Positions 49,868-61,912 of a DNA stretch of 64,000 bases are shown here, piece by piece. Under the pieces are notes generated by a model. The model did not search any database. It was not told the origin of the DNA and saw only the letters and a list, made by a program, of their open reading frames with translations. Source of the DNA: Rhizopus arrhizus (lineage: Eukaryota > Mucoromycota > Mucoromycetes > Mucorales > Rhizopodaceae); NCBI GenBank assembly GCA_024220505.1, contig JAKZZE010000006.1, positions 1,922,001-1,986,000 of the forward strand, in the 5' to 3' direction. The position numbers were made by a program, and so were the translations under genes. Position 1 is the stretch's first letter. Each line of letters begins with the position of its first letter.

Positions 49868-49954
49868 TAAAAAGTAAGGTGGGAAATTGAGGAGACAAGA
49901 AGCAGAGTGGAGACTAAAGTCAAGAAACCTTCTCTTTTATTATCATCATTTAAT

Positions 49955-50201
49955 ATGGTAAATAGAAACAGACATCCATCAATCCAAAGACTGATCATTG
50001 ATCTAGGGTAAAGTACACGGTTCTTTAGCTCGTGCTGGTAAAGTCAAGTCTCAAACCCCCAAGGTTGCTAAGCAAGAAAAGAAGAAGGCCAAGACGGGTC
50101 GTGCAAAGAAGAGACAAGTTTACAACCGTCGTTTTGTCAATGTCACCACTCAAGTTGGTGGTAAGCGTAGAATGAACCCTGCTCCTACTGCTGGCCCTTA
50201 A
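49955..50201 (+). CDS. RPS30: ribosomal protein eS30 (Rps30/FAU)
   Basis: Small-subunit ribosomal protein, 65 residues. Exon 1 contributes only the initiator ATG (49955-49957), followed by a 49-base intron. Exon 2 (50007-50201) begins [20 protein letters not shown]. It continues through the basic [20 protein letters not shown] and [10 protein letters not shown] to a short extra tail ending PAPTAGP. There is no ubiquitin-like fusion partner, unlike animal FAU, and as in most fungi. The model is certain because the sequence before the AG acceptor has no other in-frame ATG and [12 protein letters not shown] is the invariant start. Confidence 0.95.
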
Positions 50202-50706
50202 ACAAACTTGAATACAACAGTTGAATGTGTAAAGATCAACAGATTAGAAAATAAATTTCTTTGATTTTTACATGATGTGTTTATGTGTGTGTGTGTGTAA
50301 ATAGAAAACGGTCATATGGAATGAGTAGGAGAACAGAAAGAGAGAAAAAGAGAGGGGGTGTTGCATTGTTAAATGAATTATGCTGCATAGCTTATTTTTT
50401 TTTTTTTCCTTCTTAAACCGAATTGGAACCATGTGTTTCTATTTGCTTTTACATTGGAATTAAACTTTTACTTTATGTTTGTTAATCATTTATCTTGCTC
50501 TTGTTTGATTCAAGCTTCTCCTAAATTGTGTGTCATGTTCCTAAAAATAATGACACTCTTTCTCCCCGAAAAGAAGCTTTGATCTCCTACAATCACTGTC
50601 TGCTTTACTTATTTGTGTACGATTCAGTAGCGAAATTTTGTTTATGCCGAAACCACGTGTTTGCAAATGTTGTTTAAAAAAAGATGGCTTGAAAAAGGCT
50701 ATTATT

Positions 50707-50745
<39 letters not shown>

Positions 50746-51815
50746 GATACGATTCTATCGGTGCTACATACAATTCGCACAGACATTAAATAAGAAAGAA
50801 TCATTTCAAGAATCCTTGTTATTAAAAAAAATAAAAAAGAAAAAAAAAAAAAAAAGAAAAAAGCGTAGGCCAGAATAGATTCCCTATTTTAGAAAGACGA
50901 CCGTAACTTATCTTCTATTGAAAGGGCAGTGACAAGATGGCGTTTATAGATTTTGCATATTTGTGTTACAATAAAACATTGAAATACATGAAACACAAGA
51001 GGAAACAGAAACAATCGAAAAAGGGAGTCCCTGAATGAGTAGCAAAGTTTGGATTGAATAGACAATAAAGGAGTTTATTTGTTTGGCTGAAAAAGAAAAG
51101 AAACCTGTTCTTCAAAGAACTGAATCCATGGAAACTTTGAATAGACAAAGTGGTGGCTGTAATCAGGGCAATTGTATTACCTATTTTACACAGCCGATCC
51201 GTGTCTATTCTGTCTCTCTTTTTCTATTTGAAGTTGATTAGAACGGTGATAAGGGGTTGAAAAAAAGTGTTGATGGACAAAAAAAAAGAGAGAGAAATGA
51301 ATGTCGGGAGGGAACATCATACTTGGTATTTTCGGGGAGAGAAAAAAAAAAAGAAAAAAAGTGATCGAAAAAAAAAATTAAATTGACAGAAGGGGGAGGG
51401 AAATTTAAACAATTAATGTAAAAATAAAAAGATCTACACTTTAATAATTGTGGTCTATAACTGTAAATATGAACTTTGATGATTATGTAACAATGTGTTG
51501 AAGCTTAACTTGGCAAATAAACCGCTTTATTGTTCGTCTAAATTGTATAATACATTGAGTGAATTGATCGATCATCAATACAATTTCTTACTTTAAATGT
51601 TTCCCTTAAACGTAATTTCTCCCCAAAAATAAAAAAGTAACTCTCCTTCTCTGCTTTTCCCCCTTATTTTTTTTTATCGAATATATACAAAAGTTAGAAT
51701 TGTTTTTGTCTTTTTTTTTTTTTTTTTTTTTTTTCTTTTCATTCTCTCTTTACTTTCTACCCCCTTCCATTCCTTTTCTTTCTTTTTTTTCTTTCTATTT
51801 CTTTGTTTATATAAA
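50202..51815. other. long intergenic region, homopolymer-rich
   Basis: No supported gene. It contains a GT microsatellite near 50285-50297, a T run at about 50395-50407, a 36-A run at 50708-50743, another A-rich block at 50823-50860 and a T run near 51710-51734. The region just before 51816 is pyrimidine-rich, as expected of a leader. Confidence 0.6.
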
Positions 51816-53336
51816 ATGAAGTCATTTTATCATCAACAAGATTTATATTTATGTCAATCAGAGGTATAAATTGTAAATTTGTATTTAATAACAATAATAA
51901 TTAAATTTTATAATAGACTTACAATGAAGAAGAAGAACAAAAAGAATTGATTTCAATCACTCAAAGTTTGAGTAGAGAACAATATCAATTCGAATTTCCA
52001 ACAAAGTCATGCTTAGAAGCATTGACATTTTTGGATAAAGGAGAAAACAAATACTCATTCTTTGATCCATCCTCATTTACCGCTGCGGCATTATCATCGG
52101 CTCACATGAATTACCATGAGACGACTATGGTGGACGATAGCAGGCTATCTCCACTCCAGTTGCCATCACGACACTCAATGACACGTGAGTCATCTTGTGA
52201 ATCCCTGGTTACCATCAAACCATCAGTCAATCCATCCTCATTCCTCTCTAGACTTGATTCACCTGAGTCTGGTAAATATAGTTTGATGTTGTTATTGTAT
52301 GAATATTTAGATTATTATAGATAATGAATTAATACCTGTTATGGATTTTGATAATTCAACTGTTTCAGATACACTCAAAACAACAAGTGAATCTCGTATT
52401 CTCATTCAATTAAACAAGTATAAATACAATTCACCCATCACAATCATTCATACGCGCTATGCAGCTTCTATAAGTGATGAAGGTTATGATGACAGTGAAG
52501 ATAGTAAAGAATTAGAATCAGAATGTTTCTTTTATTCTATTCAAGACGATAAAGAACTCATTCGTGATCGTGCTGCTATCAAAATACAATCTTTATGGCG
52601 TGGTTATATCAGCAGAAGACGTAATCAACAACCACTCAGTCTACAAATCTCTCAATTACTCGCTGTCTTTCATCGTCGTCAGATGAATCATTTTCAAAGA
52701 AAAGTTGAACAGTTGGAAAAGAAAGTGAGCAAGATGAGCTTATTGGAAAACAGATTGGAACAATTAGAAAAGAGATTAGAACAAGAAACAGCAATGAGAA
52801 GAGCATTTGAAAATACGGTAGAAGACATGACAGTGTTGATTGATCAACAACAAAAAGTCTTGTATGACAGATTAGAAGAAGAAGTATCCTTACGTCAATC
52901 CTATGAACACCGAATGAACCAAGCATTAGATCAAATTGAACCACTCGAAGCCCGTTTGAAGAAAGAGATGACAGCAAGAAATAAGATGGAAGACATGATG
53001 ACTTGTATTTTGGATAAAATGCATGAAGCTGAAGAAGCAAGACTACAACAAATACAGCAAGATTCAGAATCAAGAAAAATAATGCAAACTAAACTTGATC
53101 GCGCAGTAGAAGAAATCAATCGGTTAAAGAACATGAAAAAGACAGACAGCACAAACACAAAGAGATTGACAGATACAAAACAAACTTTAGTTCCTAAAAA
53201 GACCCTAGTGACCAAAACAAGGGAGACAAAAACGCCAATCACACGCCGTCAACCTTCCCCGTCACATGTTGAACCTAATAGACAAAAAACTACAATCACT
53301 CCTACCAAAAGAACACTCATGTCCAGTAGAAAATAG
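51816..53336 (+). CDS. IQ-motif coiled-coil protein of unknown function
   Basis: Three exons, 51816-51863, 51917-52271 and 52321-53336, give 472 residues. The first third is Ser-rich and probably disordered. An acidic stretch (DEGYDDSEDSKELESE) precedes a good IQ motif, AAIKIQSLWRGYISRRR (about residues 215-231), a calmodulin or light-chain binding helix. A heptad-rich coiled coil of about 150 residues follows (EQLEKKVSKMSLLENRLEQL and on). The tail is basic, Lys/Thr/Pro-rich (KTLVTKTRETKTPITRR) and may bind microtubules or nucleic acid, which is speculation. The gene does not match a named family that I recognise. Confidence 0.8.
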
Positions 53337-53508
53337 ATTGACTTTATTTTCTCTTATTTGCATCTCTCTCTCCTTTCCTTTATTTGTATAACCACATGGA
53401 TTCCTTTTATTAATCTCTCTCTCTCTCTCTTTTAATTCACGCTCTCTTTTAATTATGTATTTTGTTGCATTCCTTTATTATTAATTATTAATGATTTACT
53501 CTTTTTGC

Positions 53509-53543
<35 letters not shown>

Positions 53544-54368
53544 TTGATGAATTGAATTCAGTCAATTTTTGTACACAAAATAAAAAAAGTTTTAATTCTT
53601 GATCTCACTTGCTATTTTTGGTCTTATGTTGAACGCGTGGTGGTACAAATAATCCTCTTTGGAGCTTGGATTAGAAAGGTCTAGCCGAAACTACGGAAAG
53701 CAAAGATAAAAAAAAATGGTAGAGTGGCTTGCCTTATTTAGAATAAGCAACACTCATTTTTATAAAATCCCTTTTTTTACAATAAAACCTTATTTATAGA
53801 ACATGGAAACACATTGGTCAAATATGTAAAAAAATAACTTTTGTTTGTTTGTTACTTGGCATGTAACATAATTGAAGCGTCTGGACTACATTCTATCAAA
53901 TCAATTCTAATGTGTATCTCTCCTTGAGTTGGTTGATCATTGTCACTTCAATATACCCCCTCTCTCTCTTTTTTTTTTCTCCTCTCTCCTTTTACTAATT
54001 TAAACACTCGACTTTTTTTTTTTTAAAAAAAAAAAAAGAGAGATCAACGGCATGTCAACATTAGGACATTAATCTTTTGAAATAAACTTTTTTTATAACA
54101 AATGATTGGCAATAGGAGCGAATTGCTCATAAAGACTCGCTTTATAACTCAATTTAATATTTTTATTGTTATTGAAAAAAAGACTCAGAGTGTGAATATG
54201 TCTCTTTTTATGAGGGGGGAAAAAAAAAAAGTGCCGTTGACTGAGTTTATTGAATAGAGAGAAAACAGTTTGGTTTCGAACGGAAGAAAATAGTAAAATC
54301 TCCATAAAGCTGATCTCTGTTTTTGATACAGCTTTACTTTTTCTTTAACTTTGTTTACATCTAAAGAA
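53337..54368. other. intergenic region, nothing recognised
   Basis: AT-rich, with a CT microsatellite (about 53416-53431), a mirrored T9-A24 block near 53510-53543 and a T/A block at 54013-54038. No coding sequence is supported. Confidence 0.5.
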
Positions 54369-56545
54369 ATGAAGAAACAATACGTTTATCTCATCACCTT
54401 TTCGCTCGTTTTCAATTTTGGCTTAACGAAAAGACTCATTAAAGCATCCATCCCAAAAAGTAATCAACGGGCTTTGGGCAGTGTACAGGGTGCTCTTCGA
54501 TTAGGAAGCACGAACCAAGACCTTATTCCGGACGCTTCCTCTGAACACCCACTGGTTTTATCCAATCTGGAAGATCAGCCGTTATGTCACCCGGATCATC
54601 AAGCAAGCCCTGTCAAGGACCTCAAGGTATTACCTGGTTATGAGTACTTTGTGCTCACCAACCAAATAAGCAGTCCTAAAAAAATCATCATGGACAAGGC
54701 AAGTCATCTCTTGGTTGTCTCGGCCAATAAAGGCATCTACTCAATTCGGATGGATAAATGTGGTAATGCAAACCTTCAGCAAATTTTGGATGCCGATTTG
54801 TTTGATGAACCATTAGGAAATGGCCTTGCTCTCTACAATCAGTATCTCTACATGACCACCTCAAAGTCCATGTACCGTTTTCCTTATAGCGATGGTCAGC
54901 ATTCATCTCTGACCAGTGGCATCAAGATCATGTCCAACATTTACTCGGCTAGTTCGATTGAGACACCCGATGTCGCGATCGATATGTTTGGCTATGCATA
55001 TATTCCTCGTACAGTGAATGAGTTGCATGACAGGTTGGACCCTTCTCATGCTACCATCAAGCGGTTTGATTTTCGTTCTATTCCAGAGAATGGCTATGAT
55101 TTTGAAGTGGATGGCCAAGTATTTTCGGTTGGTACAAATACCCGAGGCTTATTGGGCTTTGATGCTCAGGCTAATTTATGGGGTATCAGTGGTCTTTTTT
55201 CAACTAGTTTCCAAAGACAGGATATTGGTCTTGATGAAGGTAAGGAGATTTTTTTTTCTGAAAAATAATGATGCACTTGTTCATTTTACTCTTTTTAGAG
55301 CAATCTTCTTCTGTATTTGCAGAGGAGCTCAACAAATACAGTGAACCAGCCAAGAGCTATGGTTTTCCGTACTGCCTCACTGAGCACAGCATGACCTCCA
55401 AGGTCGCAAAAGGTCTTGGTGGTCAGTGGGGACATCCGATGTTTATGAATACTTCTTTCTCCCTTGATGATTACTGTCAAGATCCATCCAACAATATCCC
55501 TCCTGCAGCACCCTTGGCTCCTAACGGCTATGCCTCCAGTGTCCATTTTTATACAGGCACATTCTGTTCCATGGGTGACTTGTCAACCGCCGGTACCTCT
55601 GTTGGTCTTCCCTGTAACTGGACAAATACGCCTGTAGTGGCTAATCATGGTTTGGAAGGGCACCAGACAGGACATAGCGTGATTCATTTGCCCTTTGATG
55701 ATTTGAATCATAAGCCTCGCTGGGACAAACAACCCGAGATCCTCTTGGAGCAATCCGAACCCTGTCTTGATTCACCCTGTTTCTCTCCTTTTGGTTTGGC
55801 TCATGATGATTATGGACGACTGTATGTTAGCAGTGATGAAACAAATGAGGTGATCGTCTTTAGACGTACTTATAGTGAAACTGCGGCTCAAGCGTTAACA
55901 AACATTATGGAACAAACAAACGATACAGCCGAAAACATCCAACCAGAAAGAGAAGATGAAAAAGAGGATAAAGAAAAAGACAAGCCAGTGAATAAAGAAG
56001 AGGATAAGGTAGAAAATAAAGAAGACACTAAACCGGAGAATAAAGAAGAACACAAGAAGGAGAATGACATGGATGATAAACAAGAGAACAAAAAGAATGA
56101 AAAAGATGAACAAGAAAATGAAGAAGAGGATGAAAAAGATAAAGAAAGGAATGAAGAAGAGGATAAAGAAAATGAACAAGAAGATAAAGAAGAAAATGAA
56201 CAAGAAGATAAAGAAGAAAATGAACAAGATGATAGAGAAGAAAATGAACAAGACGATAAAGAAGAAAATGAACAAGAGGATAAGCTAGAGAGCGAAGAAG
56301 GTGATGAAGAAGAAAATGAACAAGAGGATAAAGAAGAAAATGAACAAGAGGATAAGCTAGAGAGCGAAGAAGGTGATGAAGAAGAAAATGAACAAGAGGA
56401 TAAAGAAGAAAATGAACAAGATGATAAAGAAGAAAATGAACAAGAGGATAAGCTAGAGAGCGAAGAAGGTGATGAAGAAGAGAGTGGAGAGGACGACGAA
56501 GATGATGGAGGGGATGAAGAGGATGATAATGAAGAAGATGATTAG
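54369..56545 (+). CDS. secreted beta-propeller-like protein with acidic repeat tail
   Basis: Two exons, 54369-55239 and 55299-56545, give 705 residues. The N-terminus is a signal peptide (KKQYVYLITFSLVFNFGL). The folded part (about residues 60-500) has repeated propeller-blade-like segments (SPKKIIMDKASHLLVVSANK, GNGLALYNQYLYMTTSKSMY, DVAIDMFGYAYIPRTV, SPFGLAHDDYGRLYVSSDET). These resemble secreted sugar/sorbosone-dehydrogenase or NHL-type propellers; I do not see enough to claim an enzyme activity. Paired cysteines are consistent with secretion. The C-terminal 200 residues are almost only Glu, Asp, Lys, Asn and Gln, built from repeated NEQEDKEE units. Open frames on the other strand and in frame +2 here are by-products of this composition. 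Confidence 0.8.
56165..56480 (+). repeat. 24/48-base coding tandem repeats (NEQEDKEE)
   Basis: Tandem 24-base units encode NEQEDKEE, with Asp variants. They alternate with a 48-base unit encoding NEQEDKLESEEGDEEE, present three times with near-identical DNA. All units keep the reading frame. Confidence 0.9.
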
Positions 56546-57375
56546 AGTTTTTTTTTAAAAAAAAGCTACTTTTGTGATTACGCGTACCCTTTTTTCTCTT
56601 TCATGAGCAATAAAATGTAAATCCTAATTCTATTTTTTCTTACTTGATTTTTTTTTTTCTTTTTACTTTGACACTGCTCATATTTTTTGATCCAAATGAG
56701 TCAATGAATTGCTCTGGCCAAGTTGGTTTTTTTTTTATATAAATCATCAAGTTAAGCCTTCTCCTCTTTTGCAACACAAAGAATTACAAATTTAAGCTTT
56801 TAATGGATGATATTTATGAATGAAGCATGCTATTTGTATCCTTTTGTTATCACTTCAAACGAAGCAAATTATAGAGATAGTCTAGATTGAGATTCCCTTT
56901 TTTTTTTTTTTTGAAAGATCCTTCTCTCCTGTGAAAGGAGAAAAAAGAGGTTCTAAAAAAAACTTGTAAACAATAACACTTTTTCCCTCTCCTTTCTCTC
57001 CTTCCTTCTTTCCTTCTCACTCCCTATTAGTAAATATGGTCGGAGTAAAAAAAAATAGAGCAAAAGAATTTACTGAAACATTCATTTCCACTAGAAAACA
57101 ATTTCTTGACCTAACGAATGTTAGAAGTTACATGAGACTTTTAATAGAAGTAAAAGGAGTGAATGTTAGGAAGAAGAGAGAGAAGGGAGGGAATTAAGAA
57201 TGTATTATTTATGTACAGGGATATTAACTGTCAAATCATACTCGACGCGTGTAAAACGTCAAATTCCTCATTTTGATTTACCATTTACTAAATTTTTTTG
57301 TTTGCCCCAGTTATTGTTCATATTTCTCAGCGTGCCATGGAATTGTTCGTTATATGTAACAATTCATCTTCAAAA

Positions 57376-57413
<38 letters not shown>

Positions 57414-57964
57414 TTAACTTGTTTTGCTCAAGTTCCTATATGTACGCATGCAGTTTCCTCTTGATTACTATGAAGAAAAGATGTCTTGAGATAAATAACT
57501 TCTTTCTCCTTAGTATCCTAGAATTTAATATAAATGGTTTCTCAATTAGGTTCTAAAAGACAGCAAGGTGGTCATGATCTGCAGTTGTAATTCATACATT
57601 AAATATCTTAATGAAGTAATAAAAGGATATATTTAATATAGGACTGCTCCTTCATCAGTAATACAACTAATGGGCCAATTAGATTGAACTTCAATGAGGA
57701 AATATATAGCTGTTTGTGCAAGATGGGTTCATCCTTATGTATGGAATATCAACTTTTCATTATCTCAAATTTCTTTACCCATTTTGATTTATACGATACA
57801 CTTTATGTATCTAGTTAATGGATCATACGATGAATAAAAGCAAAGAACTGATACTACTTTCCTGTTTAAAATGAGATGGATCAATGGAAAGTTTAATATG
57901 AATACTCCAAGTCTTGGAAATATTTAAAAAAAATCAATCCTCACGTCAGATTACTTTATCCTAT
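56546..57964. other. intergenic region, nothing recognised
   Basis: Between the propeller gene and the MFS gene 3' end. It has T runs (for example 57381-57410, 30 T) and no supported gene. A T8-A8 block directly follows the propeller stop and may form part of its 3' end. Confidence 0.5.
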
Positions 57965-59426
57965 TTACTTTATTTTCTTTTGGAAATAAGCAAAGAAAGG
58001 TTTGTCAGAAGGGATCATTGCCCACAGTACAATCATAGCAATAGTCATAACAGTGCAAACATAAGGCATAGACAGGATGCCAAATTTTCCAGAGATTATG
58101 CCAGTAATAAAAGGGAAGAATGCAGCGCCACCTGCTCCCAAACTATAATACGAGGTTTAATAAAGTTTCTATCATTTGTAGGTAAGTCGTTACGCAGAAA
58201 TAAACCCAATAGATGTAGCGTGATAGCTTCTTGGCAGCACTTTTGATGCAATTGAAATGGTGGTAGGAACCATAGGACCGAGAAGTAAGCCAATGAAGAT
58301 TAAAGCTAGAACACGCCTTTAACTTTTTCAGCTCCAACTTTTCTCTTATTTACCTGATGAGTTCACAACTATATCAGCTGAGATAATCATTATGGACAAA
58401 CAACCGACAATCATTACTGTAAATATGGTAATCATGAGCTTTTCTCCAAACTTGCCAGCCAGGTAACCCAACAAGATTCTTCCACTGGCCAAACCTGCCC
58501 AGTAACCACTGATAACTCGGCCCATTGAGATGATATCACCATGCCGTCCCTCGGTCAGGTAAGTGTATCCCCATCCGCCCATCACAACTTCATTTCCAAC
58601 ATAGATTAATAGGTAAAGCGAACCAATAATTGTCATAGGATGCAGGATGGCTGCCTTTGTCAATTCTTTACGATTTTGTTTAGAATCTACATCTTGATCC
58701 GCACTTTCTTCTTCCTCCAATTGGACACCCATGAAGCAAATAATAACACTAACAATATTGGTAATAGACACAATGGCTAGAAAAACGTACATCCCTCTCC
58801 ATGATAAGTTGTGCTCTAACAAAAATGTAGCCACTAAAGGAGAGATCATTGCGCCAACACCATACACAGCTATAAAGCATTGTATTCGTCAATCACAGGA
58901 AAAAGTTTAAAAGCATTTTTTTTTTCTTATAATTACCATGTAATAAATTCAGCATAAGAGTGGCCATAGGCAAACTGGCCACAAACACATTCATTGCGGC
59001 ATCTGTTAAGCCTATTCCCATTCCAGCACATGCCATAGCAGAAGCCATGACAGGGAAGGGAAATCCCATCATAAGGACAATATGAGCTGATAATTGCATG
59101 CATGAACCCATATAGATTGTGTTCAATTGGCCAATACGATGAACGATAAAACCATTCATAAGAGCACTTGTGAAGAATCCGATTGAACTGCACAAGAAGA
59201 GAAGCGAAACTGTTTCATTTGGTATGTCGTAATATTGCTTTACTCTAGGAATAATGCTGCCAAGGGTTCCATCATTAAGACCAGCAACAACGATCATGTA
59301 GAGTGCAGATAGCAGAGGCTTGATATGCCCCTTGAGATCCTTGAGGGTTTCTTGTCTTTCTTCAGTTTGGTCTCTATGGATCAAAGGGGTATTTTCGTCC
59401 ACAAAAGCAGAAGGTATATCGTCCAT
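57965..59426 (-). CDS. major facilitator superfamily transporter
   Basis: A plasma- or vacuolar-membrane permease of the 12-helix MFS type; the substrate is unknown. The start at 59426 (MDDIPSAFVDENTPLIHRDQ) leaves a short cytosolic tail with a possible dileucine-like signal. Helices run through YMIVVAGLNDGTLGSIIPRV, LLFLCSSIGFFTSALMNGF, CAGMGIGLTDAAMNVFVAS and YGVGAMISPLVATFLLEHNL. A charged central loop (EEEESADQDVDSKQNRKE) follows, then the C-terminal half, ending LGAGGAAFFPFITGIISGKF and FFAYFQKK. Introns are short; one acceptor (TTCTAG) and one donor (GC|GTAACG) are fixed by frame and by the second copy at 63.8 kb. The first intron near 58895-58940 is less exact. Confidence 0.88.
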
Positions 59427-60176
59427 TTTTAATTCTTGCTGCAAATGAAAAAGGAAAAGACAAAGGAAGACGTGCTCATAAGATTTAATTTTTTAATCTT
59501 TATAGTTCCCCTCGCCCCTTTGAAATGCTATAGTGGCTTTTCTTTCACCAATCGCAAAAGTGATTGCCCGTGTACATGCAGAAGACGGGAATAAAATTGC
59601 TGATTAGACCCTATAGTTTTAGGAAAGAATAGGTTCCATGTGAACCTATCAGCTGAAGTAATACAAATCTAATTTTGATCATCCACAATCATTGAAACCC
59701 CTCTCCTGCTTCCTTTTTCTCAAAAATAAAATACATTTGCTACACAAACACTGTTGCGAAATCATACCATTGTTTACTACTGTCTGTGCGTTTAGAGCAC
59801 ATTTTGTGTAGTCTGACTCCGTGACCCTTTTTTAAAGTTGTACTAAAAGTCACTGATAAGCACATCAATAAAGACATAAAGGACCATTTTTCCCGAGTCA
59901 ATGCATTTCACATTATCTACCATAAACAAAGGCTCGATATCATTGATCGGCATTTGCCATCCTAAAAAAGAGCATACTTAATCGTTGTATGTATTTTCGG
60001 AATCGACTGAGAATGGAAATGCTGAAGCTAGGCTTTGGTTACCTAAACACAGGAGAGACAAGGTCAACAAAAGATACTTTTGTGGATAGACTGTTTATTT
60101 CTTTTTGCTGTAATCCAAACGACCCATTTGCAGAAGCAGATTCAAGAATAGAAAGCGAGAGGATACAAAAATTCAT

Positions 60177-60217
<41 letters not shown>

Positions 60218-61852
60218 AGATGATACAGTGTAAGATGCAAGTTGTACGGCCGAGTAATTCAAAGCATTAAACCTCGCTTACTTGGCGGTATCGTTTAAGT
60301 CTACTGTTATATCAAGTCCTACCAACCCGATTGAACACAATACAACAAGACACTTCGTATTATGAATACACTTTATTATGTGTGTATTAATCCCTCAAGA
60401 ACATCAAAAGCCTCTTTCTAGTCACACATAGCAACATATAATATGGTCAGGTTATCAATCGAATCAACGTGCCAGCTAATTTTTTGAACTCACCGCATAA
60501 TCATTGACTTTGTAGGATATAAAATACCTTAATACAGCTCCTAACAACATAACTTGGTGTATTACAAAAACTTTATTCATGCAGGAAAAGGTATACATCT
60601 TGCAAGTTAAGTTTTTGTTGCAATTATTTGGCCTATTTGAGGATATCATATTGTCTAAAACCTTACCACTAATTAAAACTTCTTGTTTTTTTCAGTGACT
60701 CAAATTAACAACGACAGCTCTATGATGCCAACTTCCTACTCCTCAAGTATCTATTTCGCAAAGTGATTTTCACAGAACTAAGAATCAGTATCTTGAAAAT
60801 AATCTTGAGGTCCAATTACAAAAATGACACTTCAAGCTCCTTTCTTGCTGTCGGCTATCTTCATCTGTAAACTCTATCATTTGGCTCCTAACAACATGCA
60901 TGGAACGTAAAAGATGTATTTATTGGTGATTAGGCTGGTTACTAGATGACTCTCTCCGTTCTTGCTCACGTAATATTCATAATTCCACAAAATATCATGT
61001 TTTTCAATGCCTAAACACGCATCAAAGGACCAGTATCTTTGGAGATATCCTGGGTTCATCCTCTTACTTACCCAACAAGCTACCAAGAAAAACCCCACAA
61101 AAATGCCTGCCTTAATTTTCTGATGCAAATGATAGTCTATTGTTTGTCCCATACTTAAAGAAGTTGATATCGACAGCATCAAATGCCTATTGTGGTTCAA
61201 TAAATAAAAGTTTAGCTTGTATTAGGCATGCACATAATCAGACTCTTGTGTAATGGCTCTCAAAGCTTTAAGGATATTATCATCTTCCACATGAAAACAA
61301 ACTTAGAATTACATGATTAAATTTTATTCCATGCATTAGTTAAAGCATTTGTTCGAGAGTCAAGCATCTATAGAAAAAAACGCAAAACAGAAAGTCTGAT
61401 TTACGTTTGATAATTCTCAACAATCACATTTCTTGCTAACTTGATAGTGATAGCACTCAAATCACTGATCGAAGTAAAGCTGCATTCATTAGCTCTAGCT
61501 TTAACCTTTGATCAAAAATTTAAGTGGATTTAAAAATAAGAAATACAGAGGCAAGAAAACAGACTTTTATCCATGACTTTTGATCAAATCCTTGACCTTA
61601 GGACATTTATGAATTGCGTTATTGTTCATTGATAGATGCAAGATAAGAGGTTGAAAGACATCAAGAAATAATAAAAAACCTGTAAATGAAGTTTCTTTCA
61701 ATCTTCTTTCCTTTTCTTTTCGTTTTTTATCACTATTTTATGTAGAGTAGTAAGTATTCAAAGGGTTATAAGATACTTTATTTGCTGTATTATCATTGCT
61801 ACGAGATGAGACATCGGCAATAAGAAGAGGATGAATTGTTATTGCCTATTAG

Positions 61853-61912
<60 letters not shown>

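Larger units (their letters stand above)
48995..49954. promoter_or_regulatory. divergent eS1/eS30 promoter region
   Basis: The 960 bp between two divergent ribosomal protein genes hold no coding sequence. Visible elements are a pyrimidine-rich block (49381-49437), two copies of GAAATAAACAGGA (49739-49751 and 49783-49795) and a 7-1-7 palindrome (49853-49867). A G-run follows the eS1 leader (49011-49020). Confidence 0.6.

Noticed and set aside
55895..56275. Minus-strand frame of Phe/Ile/Leu, like a many-helix membrane protein
   Set aside because: It is the antisense of the GAA/GAT/AAA-rich acidic repeat; composition alone produces it.
56064..56288. Plus-strand Lys/Met-rich frame inside the acidic tail
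   Set aside because: A shifted frame of the same tandem repeats, with no start context or independent support.
60280..60345. GTTCAATC-like box on the minus strand suggesting a tRNA
   Set aside because: No matching acceptor stem or D arm could be found by eye.
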